The position numbers and the translations under genes were made by a program. From Oscillospiraceae bacterium (GTDB lineage: Bacteria; Bacillota; Clostridia; Oscillospirales; JAKOTC01): a DNA stretch of 32,367 nucleotides. Shown piece after piece: positions 1-7,039 of this stretch (the first letter of the stretch is position 1; the number at the start of each line of letters is the position of its first letter). Under the pieces are notes generated by a model. That model worked only from the letters and a program-made list of their open reading frames with translations. It was not told the DNA's origin and made no database searches. The stretch spans positions 1 to 32,367 of the forward strand of contig DAOPZJ010000029.1 in the NCBI GenBank assembly GCA_035353335.1. The letters run 5' to 3'.

Positions 1-1
1 T

Positions 2-37
2 AATTTCGCGGACGAAGTCGCCGGCATGATTAAGTAA
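2..37 (+). CDS. C-terminal end of a gene starting outside the window
   Basis: An open frame enters from the left edge and ends at a TAA at 35-37, giving the last residues NFADEVAGMIK. A strong hairpin terminator follows 13 bases later, which supports this being a real gene end. Too little is visible to name a product. Confidence 0.4.
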   Translation, partial: NFADEVAGMIK

Positions 38-50
38 AAGCATAAATTCC

Positions 51-86
51 GATATCCCCCGGTAAAAACCGGGGGATATCTTTATG
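51..86 (+). terminator. Rho-independent terminator
   Basis: A perfect 13-bp stem (51-63 pairs with 68-80) with an AAAA loop lies 13 bases after the TAA of the upstream gene. The T-tract after it is short (TTTATGTTGT), so it may work partly by stem strength. It separates the upstream gene from proC. Confidence 0.8.
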
Positions 87-215
87 TTGTGGTGGTCCGA
101 CTATACAGCTACAAGATCTTGTTTACATTTTCTAAAAATGGTATGATTTTATAGGTTTTTATCATTCAATTTTCGGTAAAGCATAAAAAAAGAATCGTAT
201 AATGGCAAATATCAC

Positions 216-244
216 TTGAAATGGTTAAATTTATAGTTTATAAT
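216..244 (+). promoter_or_regulatory. Sigma-A type promoter for proC
   Basis: TTGAAA at 216-221, a 17-base spacer and TATAAT at 239-244. Transcription would start near 251, giving a leader of about 46 bases before the proC ATG at 297. Confidence 0.75.
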
Positions 245-296
245 GGTCTTCACACAACCGAAAAGGTTTTGCCAAACAATTTGAAGGGGGAATTAT

Positions 297-1094
297 ATGA
301 TTGTAGGTTTCATCGGAGTCGGAAATCTTGCGTCCTCGGTGATTTCCGGGATGAGAAAGAGCGATAGCTTTAAAAAGACAATGCTTTTTCTCTTCGATAA
401 CTACCCCGAAAAGGCAAAAGCCTTTCAAAATGAGTATACAATCGTCTGCTCTTCGGAGGCAGAGGTCATCGCCAATTCCGACTGCATCTTTATCGCCATC
501 AAACCGGCGGATTTCGAAACCACTTTAAAAACAATCCGCGACACGGCAGAATTGACCGGCAAATTCTTTGTCAGCACCGCCGCCGCTGTGACGACAGAAT
601 ATATTTCCTCTCGGTTAGGAGGTGCTCCGGTCGTCCGAACCATGCCGAACTTGCCGATTGCAAATGGCTTCGGTGCTACCGCCGTCTGCGGAGGGCAGGG
701 GATTGATGATAAACAAATTCAGTTCGTCTGTGACATCTTCGGGGCAAGCGGCATCTGTGTAATCTTACCTGAAGAACAGATGAATAAAGTAATCGCCGTC
801 AACGGCAGCAGTCCGGCATATGTTTACATATTCGTAAAAGCGATGGCCGACTGGGCTGTTTTAAACGGATTCGACGAAAAAGTCGCACGGCAGCTTGTTG
901 CTCAGTCCTTCAAAGGTTCCGCTGAGATGATTTTAAAATCCGATACGTCGCTTGATGATTTGGTCAAAGCGGTTTGTTCCCCGGGCGGTACGACTACCGA
1001 AGCCGTCAAGGTTTTTAACGAAAGCGATTTTGGTGACGTTATCTCAAAGGCAATGGACGCTTGTACCGCCAAAGCCGAACTCCTGAAGAAATAA
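297..1094 (+). CDS. proC: Pyrroline-5-carboxylate reductase
   Basis: This cytoplasmic enzyme makes L-proline from 1-pyrroline-5-carboxylate with NAD(P)H, the last step of proline synthesis. The 265-residue protein has normal family length. It opens with the Rossmann motif GFIGVGNLASSV (residues 4-15). The C-terminal half carries the family motifs NGSSPAYVY (near 169-177, usually GSGPAY) and SPGGTTTEAV (near 228-237). The ATG follows AGGGGG with good spacing, and the gene has a near-consensus promoter of its own. spoIIM follows after 64 bases, but a sigma-E-like site in that gap suggests the two are not always co-expressed. Nothing is missing or truncated. Confidence 0.95.
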   Translation: MIVGFIGVGNLASSVISGMRKSDSFKKTMLFLFDNYPEKAKAFQNEYTIVCSSEAEVIANSDCIFIAIKPADFETTLKTIRDTAELTGKFFVSTAAAVTTEYISSRLGGAPVVRTMPNLPIANGFGATAVCGGQGIDDKQIQFVCDIFGASGICVILPEEQMNKVIAVNGSSPAYVYIFVKAMADWAVLNGFDEKVARQLVAQSFKGSAEMILKSDTSLDDLVKAVCSPGGTTTEAVKVFNESDFGDVISKAMDACTAKAELLKK

Positions 1095-1097
1095 TTC

Positions 1098-1126
1098 GAA
1101 TACATGCTCTTTTTCGCGCATATATT
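1098..1126 (+). promoter_or_regulatory. Candidate sigma-E promoter for spoIIM
   Basis: GAATACA (1098-1104), a 14-base spacer and CATATATT (1119-1126). These match the B. subtilis sigma-E consensus (KMATATT, 14, CATACANT) at five of seven and about six of eight positions. The site is correctly placed for spoIIM, a known sigma-E gene in Bacillus. The match is moderate and could be chance in AT-rich sequence. Confidence 0.35.
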
Positions 1127-1144
1127 GGACCAGCATGTCCAGCG

Positions 1145-1151
1145 AAAGGAG
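1145..1151 (+). promoter_or_regulatory. Ribosome binding site that decides the spoIIM start
   Basis: AAAGGAG lies 7 bases before the ATG at 1159. An in-frame ATG at 1135 precedes this site and has none of its own, so the shorter protein is preferred. Confidence 0.75.
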
Positions 1152-1158
1152 TTTGAAA

Positions 1159-1773
1159 ATGAAAGATTTTTTTATCAGGTTTTCACACACACTGGGGTTG
1201 GACGAGCCGAGGATTCAAAGAAATTTCGGTATCTGCATTGCCGTTTTGGTAGGCGGAACGCTGATCGGCGCAATCGCTGCAGGAACACTTTATTCAGGCG
1301 AGGAAGGCGGCATTTCCGATATTTATAACGGTCTTTGCGCGCAATACGAGGCACCATCGTTCGGCGGACTTTTTGTCCGGTCCTTTCTCGTCTCATTGGC
1401 ATATCTGTTCTTCTGCGGATTCTCTGCGACATTTGCATTCGGCACGATCGCCGCGAGCGCCGCATTATTTATCAGAGGTTTATCGAGTGGTTTGATTGCC
1501 GGTGCACTGTGTTGTTACCGACAGTTTAACGGTTTTACATTCTACATATTCGGTTTGCTTCCGGGATTTATCATCTCGGGAAGCGCGTTGCTTTATGCGG
1601 CATCTCTCGGCTTCGAGGGTTCAAAAATCTATTTCAATTCTCTTTTAAAGAACGGAAAAAAACGCGCCGGAAGTCAAATTCCGATATATGCGTATCCGTT
1701 ATGCGTACTGGTCATTGCGGTCGGTTCGCTATTAGATGGGGTTATAGGGTTAGGGTTTTACAAATTACTTTAA
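1159..1773 (+). CDS. spoIIM: Stage II sporulation protein M
   Basis: SpoIIM is a membrane subunit of the SpoIIDMP peptidoglycan-remodelling machine that drives engulfment of the forespore; this role is known from Bacillus. The 204-residue product has several hydrophobic segments: one near residues 22-43 (GICIAVLVGGTLIGAIAAGT), a central set rich in Gly, Ala and Phe, and one at the C-terminus. The segment GLLPGFIISGSALLYAAS resembles the conserved part of the SpoIIM/DUF95 family. A recombinase gene in the xerD position follows, the same neighbour as in B. subtilis, which strengthens the call. I chose the ATG at 1159 because of its ribosome site. spoIID and spoIIP are not in the window. Confidence 0.85.
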   Translation: MKDFFIRFSHTLGLDEPRIQRNFGICIAVLVGGTLIGAIAAGTLYSGEEGGISDIYNGLCAQYEAPSFGGLFVRSFLVSLAYLFFCGFSATFAFGTIAASAALFIRGLSSGLIAGALCCYRQFNGFTFYIFGLLPGFIISGSALLYAASLGFEGSKIYFNSLLKNGKKRAGSQIPIYAYPLCVLVIAVGSLLDGVIGLGFYKLL

Positions 1774-1786
1774 AGGAATGTTGAAG

Positions 1787-2617
1787 ATGCATGAAAGGTA
1801 TTTGGAATACCTGAAAAGCGTCAAGAAAGTAAGACCCAATACTGCCTCCTGCTATTTGCATGATGTCGATCTTCTTGAACGCAAAACAAAGGATTTCGGA
1901 ATCGAAAATTTCGATGACCTCGATGTCGAGACATTCGGGTTAATTGTGTCTTTACTCGAACACGATGGGCATTCTGCGGCTTCTGTGGAACGTTTTGTAT
2001 GCGGAGTGAAGAATTTTTACGGTTTCCTCGTCTATGAAGGTATTTGTGCAGTAAACCCGCTTACAGGGTATAATATCGTGCATGAGCGAAAGAAGATGCC
2101 GGTCATTCTGACCGAATCGGAGGTCTCCAGAATTCTGCTCCAACCTGATACCGCCACTTTTAAGGGCATGCGAGACCGTGCGCTATTGGAACTCTCTTAT
2201 GCTTCTGCGCTCAGAATCTCCGAATTACTCTCTTTGAATGTCGGAGATGTGAATATCTCAAAAGCGCAAATTTTTAGTAAGGATGGAAAGAAGCGCAGAA
2301 ACGTCACGATCTACCCGTCTGCAGTAATATGTTTGAGCGAATACATCAGTGCATATTCCAAAATGCTTCATGCTCAACCGCCTCAAACCGCGCCGCTTTT
2401 CGTCAATCAACAATTGACACGTCTGACAAGACAGGGTTTTTGGAAAATTATCAAGGACTATTCCAAAGAAGCGGGAATTATGAAGGATGTGACTCCGTTG
2501 ATGTTACGGCAGAGTTTTGCATTCCACCTGGTCGTAAAAGGCGCCGGAGAAGCGGATATTATGCGTCTGATGGATTACCGCAATTCCGCTTCCGCAAAAA
2601 TTTACGCAATGAAATGA
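1787..2617 (+). CDS. XerD-like tyrosine recombinase with a degraded active site
   Basis: The 276-residue protein has the two-domain plan of Xer recombinases: an N-terminal SAM-like core-binding domain (about 1-95) and a C-terminal catalytic domain. It sits just after spoIIM, where B. subtilis has xerD (ripX). From the ATG at 1787, the first catalytic Arg (R143 in ALRISE), the beta-hairpin Lys region (168-169), the second Arg (R241) and the Tyr nucleophile (Y273) remain. The His of the usual HxLR motif is Leu (L238), and the His of the usual LLGH motif is Tyr (Y264 in LMDY). Family knowledge predicts weak or no catalysis. The frame is intact, so it is not an obvious pseudogene. The ATG at 1778 abuts AAAGGA, so 1787, nine bases after it, is the better start. 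It could be an accessory or DNA-binding relic. Confidence 0.8.
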   Translation: MHERYLEYLKSVKKVRPNTASCYLHDVDLLERKTKDFGIENFDDLDVETFGLIVSLLEHDGHSAASVERFVCGVKNFYGFLVYEGICAVNPLTGYNIVHERKKMPVILTESEVSRILLQPDTATFKGMRDRALLELSYASALRISELLSLNVGDVNISKAQIFSKDGKKRRNVTIYPSAVICLSEYISAYSKMLHAQPPQTAPLFVNQQLTRLTRQGFWKIIKDYSKEAGIMKDVTPLMLRQSFAFHLVVKGAGEADIMRLMDYRNSASAKIYAMK

Positions 2618-2633
2618 TCGGAGTAATAATCAA

Positions 2634-3581
2634 ATGGATTCAGATAAACGTGCGAAAATATTGGAACGAGAATTAAAAGAGCACGAAAAATTCAATAAAA
2701 AATACTATAGGGAAGGGGCACCCGAAAAGAAAAAACGCGCCTTCTTTGTTTTCTGGGAAATCATTTTCGAAAACCTCGGAAAGTTTTTCATGCTCAATAT
2801 TTTTTACGGATTGATTTTTGTGCCGATCATTCTCTTGGGATTGTTGACAAATTTGATATTACAGCCAAACAGCGAATACAGTCAGTTTATCGGTAATATA
2901 CCCTTGATGTTAGGCATTGTTTTGATTTTCGGCATCATTCTGGGACCTTTAACCGCTTCTTGCGTATATATCTACAGAAATTTAAAAACACGAAAATTTG
3001 TCTCTTTTTTTTCTGATTTTTTTAAACAATTCGCTTCAAATTTCAAACAGTCGTTTTTATTCGGTATTTTTGACGCAATTATTATCGCATCAATATTGTC
3101 GCTCTGGACAATTTTTCGCGGAATCTTATCAATCGGCGCTAACTTGATAACAACCATTATCCTATGCTTGATCGGATTATTTCTATTTATCTATTTTAGC
3201 ATGCGCCCTTATATTTATCTGCAGATTGTCACTATCAATTTGAAAATTGCTCAGATCATGCGAAATGCCTTATTTTTTGCGGTGCTCGGCATTAAAGAAA
3301 ACTTTTTGTCGCTCATACTTTCTGCCGTTGCGTTAGCTTTAGGCATACTCGGATTTATTTGGCCCTGGCTGCTTTTATTCTGGTTGATTTGCGGATTCTC
3401 ACTTACAGGTTTCGTACAAATTTTTTGCGTATATAATGTTTTCCATCATCATCTGATCTGTCCCGAAGAAGCACGAGCCGAAAAAGATGCAGAATTGGAT
3501 TCGATCGACTTTACAGATCAAAAGGATATAGATGAAGCTAAAAAGGAAAAAAACGACGACTGTAATCAAAAAGGCAATTAA
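2634..3581 (+). CDS. Integral membrane protein, YesL/DUF624-like
   Basis: The 315-residue protein has a charged cytoplasmic-looking N-terminus (residues 1-38), about six hydrophobic segments, and an acidic, Lys-rich tail after about residue 275. The pattern of a membrane segment, then GPLTASCVYIYRNL, then a KFVSFFSDFFKQFASNFKQS-like stretch resembles the YesL (DUF624) family, which often sits near carbohydrate uptake genes but has no firm function. GGAG lies 10 bases before the ATG. It follows the recombinase gene by 16 bases and may share its transcript. It ends 15 bases from the convergent recombinase at 3597, with no hairpin between. The family assignment is by pattern only. Confidence 0.7.
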   Translation: MDSDKRAKILERELKEHEKFNKKYYREGAPEKKKRAFFVFWEIIFENLGKFFMLNIFYGLIFVPIILLGLLTNLILQPNSEYSQFIGNIPLMLGIVLIFGIILGPLTASCVYIYRNLKTRKFVSFFSDFFKQFASNFKQSFLFGIFDAIIIASILSLWTIFRGILSIGANLITTIILCLIGLFLFIYFSMRPYIYLQIVTINLKIAQIMRNALFFAVLGIKENFLSLILSAVALALGILGFIWPWLLLFWLICGFSLTGFVQIFCVYNVFHHHLICPEEARAEKDAELDSIDFTDQKDIDEAKKEKNDDCNQKGN

Positions 3582-3596
3582 AATTGAAAATATCCC

Positions 3597-4571
3597 TTAT
3601 TTCGTTTTTTCTTGGACATTTGCCAGCGGATTTGATTCAGCTGCATGTTTTAAGTCCCGGTTAACAATGTGTGTATAAATTTCGGTTGTCGCCAGGCTCT
3701 CATGTCCTAAGAGTTCCTGCAATACACGGATATCGACATTTCCGTGACGATACATCAGCGTCGCCGCAGTATGGCGGAGTTTATGCGCCGAAAAACCGCG
3801 ACCTCCCAATCCGGCATTTTGAAAAAGCTTCGGAAGCATCCATTGAATGGTCTTTGGACTGATCCGGCGTTTTTGTTGGCTTAAAAACAAGGCATTTTGA
3901 TCTTTTATGCCATCATACGGACGCACTTCCAGCCATTTTTCAAGCGCTTCGTCACAGGCGCGGTTCGTATAGACAATGCGTTCTTTATTTCCTTTGCCAA
4001 GTAACCTCAGCGTGTGATTTTGTGCGTTATAATCGTTTAAATTCAAATTAACAAGTTCAGAAAGGCGCATTCCGCAATTTAAAAACAGTGCAACAATGCA
4101 GTAATCCCGGACCGGATGTTTTGAATCGATGGATTCCAGCAATTTAATGCTTTCATCCAAATCCAGATATTTCGGAATCGCGCGGCGCTGTTTCGGAAAA
4201 TCTAAATCTTTTGTCGGATTTTCGGTGATCTTATTTGCCTTTATATGTAAATAATTGTAAAACGACTTTAAACTTGAAACTTTTCTGGCCCTCGCCGCAG
4301 CCATATTATCACGTTCCGAAGCTACATACATCAGATAATCATAGCAGTCCTGAAGGGAGACTGACCGAATTAAATCAAGGTCAACAACAGAAATATCGAC
4401 ATCTTCGTAAGTGCAATCGAGATTATAAAGACGTTTACAGATAAAACGGAAAAATGTCCGAAGATCCAGGTAATACTCATCAACGGTCTTTTTAGATTTT
4501 CCGCGTATGGTCTGCATGTAGGTAAGATAACGCCGGATTTCAATCGGTATGGTTTCATCGTTTAAATTCAT
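3597..4571 (-). CDS. Tyrosine recombinase, XerC/XerD type, complete active site
   Basis: The 324-residue protein has an N-terminal core-binding domain (about 10-115) and a catalytic domain. All catalytic residues are visible: R169 (MRLSE), the Lys region in GKGNKER (194-196), H263 and R266 (AHKLRH), H290 (LLGH) and Y299 (IYTH). Its length and motifs fit chromosomal Xer recombinases, which resolve chromosome dimers at dif, better than phage integrases, but single integron- or element-borne recombinases look alike. A GTG at 4583 is also in frame, but it overlaps the GAGGTG ribosome site that serves the ATG at 4571. The gene has its own strong promoter. It may be the working Xer enzyme of this organism, since the copy in the xerD position is degraded; that is inference. 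Confidence 0.88.
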   Translation of the reverse strand: MNLNDETIPIEIRRYLTYMQTIRGKSKKTVDEYYLDLRTFFRFICKRLYNLDCTYEDVDISVVDLDLIRSVSLQDCYDYLMYVASERDNMAAARARKVSSLKSFYNYLHIKANKITENPTKDLDFPKQRRAIPKYLDLDESIKLLESIDSKHPVRDYCIVALFLNCGMRLSELVNLNLNDYNAQNHTLRLLGKGNKERIVYTNRACDEALEKWLEVRPYDGIKDQNALFLSQQKRRISPKTIQWMLPKLFQNAGLGGRGFSAHKLRHTAATLMYRHGNVDIRVLQELLGHESLATTEIYTHIVNRDLKHAAESNPLANVQEKTK

Positions 4572-4640
4572 AAGTAAATTCACCTCATTTAAAACTAATA
4601 ATAAAAGGCACGTTCCGGTTTGATTTTTGATAATGACTCA

Positions 4641-4659
4641 AGTGATAGCGGTAATCACT
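4641..4659 (-). repeat. Short inverted repeat at the recombinase transcription start
   Basis: AGTGAT (4641-4646) and ATCACT (4654-4659) form 6-bp arms around a 7-base centre. The repeat falls on the expected start of transcription of the recombinase gene, so it could be an operator or a 5-prime mRNA hairpin. It is short enough to be chance. Confidence 0.3.
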
Positions 4660-4664
4660 ATAAT

Positions 4665-4693
4665 ATCATAACATATTTGATTTCCCTTGTCAA
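4665..4693 (-). promoter_or_regulatory. Sigma-A type promoter for the Xer recombinase
   Basis: On the minus strand, TTGACA (4693-4688), a 17-base spacer and TATGAT (4670-4665). This is close to consensus. The leader to the ATG at 4571 is about 85 bases. Confidence 0.75.
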
Positions 4694-4714
4694 TACAAAA
4701 TCTTTATTTTGTAT
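4693..4714. repeat. Perfect 9-bp dyad next to the recombinase promoter
   Basis: ATACAAAAT (4693-4701) and ATTTTGTAT (4706-4714) are perfect inverted arms around a CTTT centre, touching the -35 box of the recombinase promoter. There is no T-tract on the minus strand after it, so it is not a usual terminator for the permease gene. It may be an operator or a recombinase contact site; function is unproven. Confidence 0.5.
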
Positions 4715-4780
4715 AATTATCTATATATTATTTTACAGCGCTTTAAATCAAATCCCCTTTTGAATGCTGGTAGAAATAAA

Positions 4781-5962
4781 TTATTTTGTGAGAGCTTCAC
4801 TCGGATTCAACAATTCAGCTTTATACGCTGGATATCCGCCGAATAAAATTCCTAGTAATACTGTAAGCACCAGATATAAACTGATTTTTCCAATTGAGAT
4901 TTTAATAGGAATATGAAAATTATAAGATACGAACAGCATGGATGCAGCTGCCGCAATCGAACCCAAAATAAATCCGATCAGCATTAAAATCACGGATTCA
5001 CCCAAAAACTCTAAAATGATGTCTCCCCTGCCGGCGCCGATTGCTTTTTTAATTCCGATTTCTCTTTTCCGTTCTTCGGCCGACATCAACATCGTCGTCA
5101 TAATTCCGATACCGGCGACAAGCACGGAAATCATTCCGACTGATGATAAAATAACGGCGGTTATATCAGCTATTTTATTTAAATTATCTTTTTGTTTTGA
5201 CAAATTCTCGATTTTAAGCATTGTATTATTATGGGATTCCGCATTTTCGATTCGTCTTAAAATCTCATATTTTGCTTTTTCAGCGTCTGCGCTCTCAGCC
5301 AAATTGACGGCGATTTGTGTATAACCGGTGACTCCGCTTATTCTTGAATACGTGTATTGCGGGAAAAAGATCATATTAGGCATATAGGATATAAAATTTT
5401 GCAAAATCCCACCGCCGGTTTTTACGATTCCGATAATCTCGAATTCATAATATTGCTTTCCCACTAAAATCTGCAGCGTTTTTCCTATACCTGATTTTCC
5501 TTGATATATGCTTTTTTCAAGTGCCTCATCAATTATACAGACGCTGCTGAACGTTCTGAAATCTGCGCTGTTAAAATACCTCCCCTGCACCGGTTCAATT
5601 GAAATCAATTCCTTGGCGTACTCATCTACCGCCCATGAAATGCATTTTTCGTTTTCATATCCCTTTACGGTTGTAAACGCCATTGTAACGGGAGCGGCTT
5701 CTTCAACTGCGTTTGATGCAGTTACTTTCTTCAGTATCTCTTCCGAAATAATCGAATTGTTGGGATTATAAATCAATAGCCCACCGATACCGCTCTTTTT
5801 AAGTTCGCTGTTAATTGCAGCAGAGCCCGAATCTCCGAAAAAAGAAAGAAACATCACCGAAAATACGCCGATCATAACGCTGACGATGCATAAGGCGCTT
5901 CGAATTTTCTTATTAAAAATGTTTCTGCACGACAAGAATAAAAGTTTTACATTCATAATCAT
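4781..5962 (-). CDS. MacB/FtsX-type ABC transporter permease
   Basis: The 393-residue protein has the MacB plan: one N-terminal membrane segment (about 20-42), a large extracytoplasmic domain (about 45-265), then three C-terminal membrane segments forming the FtsX domain. The coupling segment EERKREIGIKKAIGAG lies just after the second membrane segment, as in the family. Such permeases work with a LolD/MacB-type ATPase and an adaptor to move peptides, antibiotics or lipoproteins. Its ATG overlaps the adaptor stop (ATGA), so the two are translationally coupled. No ATPase domain is fused to it and no ATPase gene lies next to it, which is unusual. An ATG at 5980 is possible, but 5962 or 5956 better fits family N-termini. 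No terminator was recognised after it. Confidence 0.88.
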   Translation of the reverse strand: MIMNVKLLFLSCRNIFNKKIRSALCIVSVMIGVFSVMFLSFFGDSGSAAINSELKKSGIGGLLIYNPNNSIISEEILKKVTASNAVEEAAPVTMAFTTVKGYENEKCISWAVDEYAKELISIEPVQGRYFNSADFRTFSSVCIIDEALEKSIYQGKSGIGKTLQILVGKQYYEFEIIGIVKTGGGILQNFISYMPNMIFFPQYTYSRISGVTGYTQIAVNLAESADAEKAKYEILRRIENAESHNNTMLKIENLSKQKDNLNKIADITAVILSSVGMISVLVAGIGIMTTMLMSAEERKREIGIKKAIGAGRGDIILEFLGESVILMLIGFILGSIAAAASMLFVSYNFHIPIKISIGKISLYLVLTVLLGILFGGYPAYKAELLNPSEALTK

Positions 5963-6960
5963 TTTTCCCTGACACCGCATCCCACTTTCAACTCACCTTT
6001 TGATGAGAGTATCAGTCGGTCAATAGCGGTTATTCCGGATACAATTTCGATTCCGTCTTCAAATGCTCTTCCGGTTTTTACGGTTTTTTTAACCGCTTTT
6101 CCGTTTTCATTCACATAAACAAAATCGCCCTGATCGTTGAAATGCACAACTTCATAAGGAACGAATATAATATTTTCGGCGACGCCTTTCAATATTTCGG
6201 CTTTGACGAGGGAATTTATCACAAGCGAGTCATTTGCTCCTGACAATTCCAAGCTGACGTCAACTTTATTTGAAGTTACTGCATCAGTGCTGGCCATGGT
6301 CGCCCTTGCTGCGATCGAAATGACCGTCGCAGTATAAGTTTTATCCAATGCGCTGCCGCTGATTGTTGCTTTTTGCCCGATTTCAAGGCCATTTGCGTCC
6401 CGTTCGTCCACAAAGATTTCAGCGCATATAACAGATCGGTCCGACATGACGACCAAAGGAGAATACGGATTCGAATACTCGCCATTTTCCGCCGATAAAC
6501 CGCTGATTATGCAATCATAAGCAGCATAAACCGTTTCCGGTATTTTATCTAGAGCTTCTCTAATGTTGCCGGTTATTTTTTTGGAATAGTCGATCATATT
6601 CGCGGTTTCTACCGATTTGCTTTCCTGAGTAATGATTCCTGCTGCGGCAATTTTTGCAGTGAGCTCCGTCGCCTTTAAATCGATTTTTAAAAGCGGATCC
6701 CCTGCCTTGACTTTATCGCCCACTTTAACATAGACCTGTTCAACTTTTACCGGAATGTCAAAGTAATAGCCTGTTCTTTTTCGCTCTTTTAAATAACCGA
6801 GACCCGTTGCAAATATGTTTTTATTTATCGTGGCAGGCGTAATGCATACCACCTTCAAATAAAGCTTTGAGGTAAAACTAAAATATGATATCAGTGTACA
6901 TGCAAAAACCACTGTAAAAAGCAGTGCAATCCGTTTTCCGACTTTCATTCTTCCGGACAA
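5959..6960 (-). CDS. MacA/HlyD-type transport adaptor (membrane fusion protein)
   Basis: The 333-residue protein has an N-terminal membrane anchor (about 12-28), then lipoyl-like halves (VEQVYVKVGDKVKAGDPLLKID near 72-93 and the segment around YSPLVV near 166-171), a beta-barrel region and a C-terminal domain. The alpha-hairpin between the lipoyl halves is short (about 70 residues), as in Gram-positive adaptors that have no outer membrane to span. It partners the overlapping permease gene. A TTG start at 6960 has a GGGGGG site 6 bases upstream; the ATG at 6948 lacks a well-spaced site, so TTG is chosen with moderate confidence. The 79-base gap to radA shows no clear promoter or terminator. 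Confidence 0.82.
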   Translation of the reverse strand: MSGRMKVGKRIALLFTVVFACTLISYFSFTSKLYLKVVCITPATINKNIFATGLGYLKERKRTGYYFDIPVKVEQVYVKVGDKVKAGDPLLKIDLKATELTAKIAAAGIITQESKSVETANMIDYSKKITGNIREALDKIPETVYAAYDCIISGLSAENGEYSNPYSPLVVMSDRSVICAEIFVDERDANGLEIGQKATISGSALDKTYTATVISIAARATMASTDAVTSNKVDVSLELSGANDSLVINSLVKAEILKGVAENIIFVPYEVVHFNDQGDFVYVNENGKAVKKTVKTGRAFEDGIEIVSGITAIDRLILSSKGELKVGCGVREK

Positions 6961-7039
6961 AAATATCCCCCCATAACGGCTTTTTCGTATTCTTGCCCCG
7001 TCGTGAAAGAATATGTGATGATTTCAATTTTTTTCTCTG

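Noticed and set aside
4681..4740. A dif site near the Xer recombinase
   Set aside because: The AT-rich stretch has loosely dif-like arms, but they do not pair well around a six-base centre and do not match the B. subtilis dif sequence.
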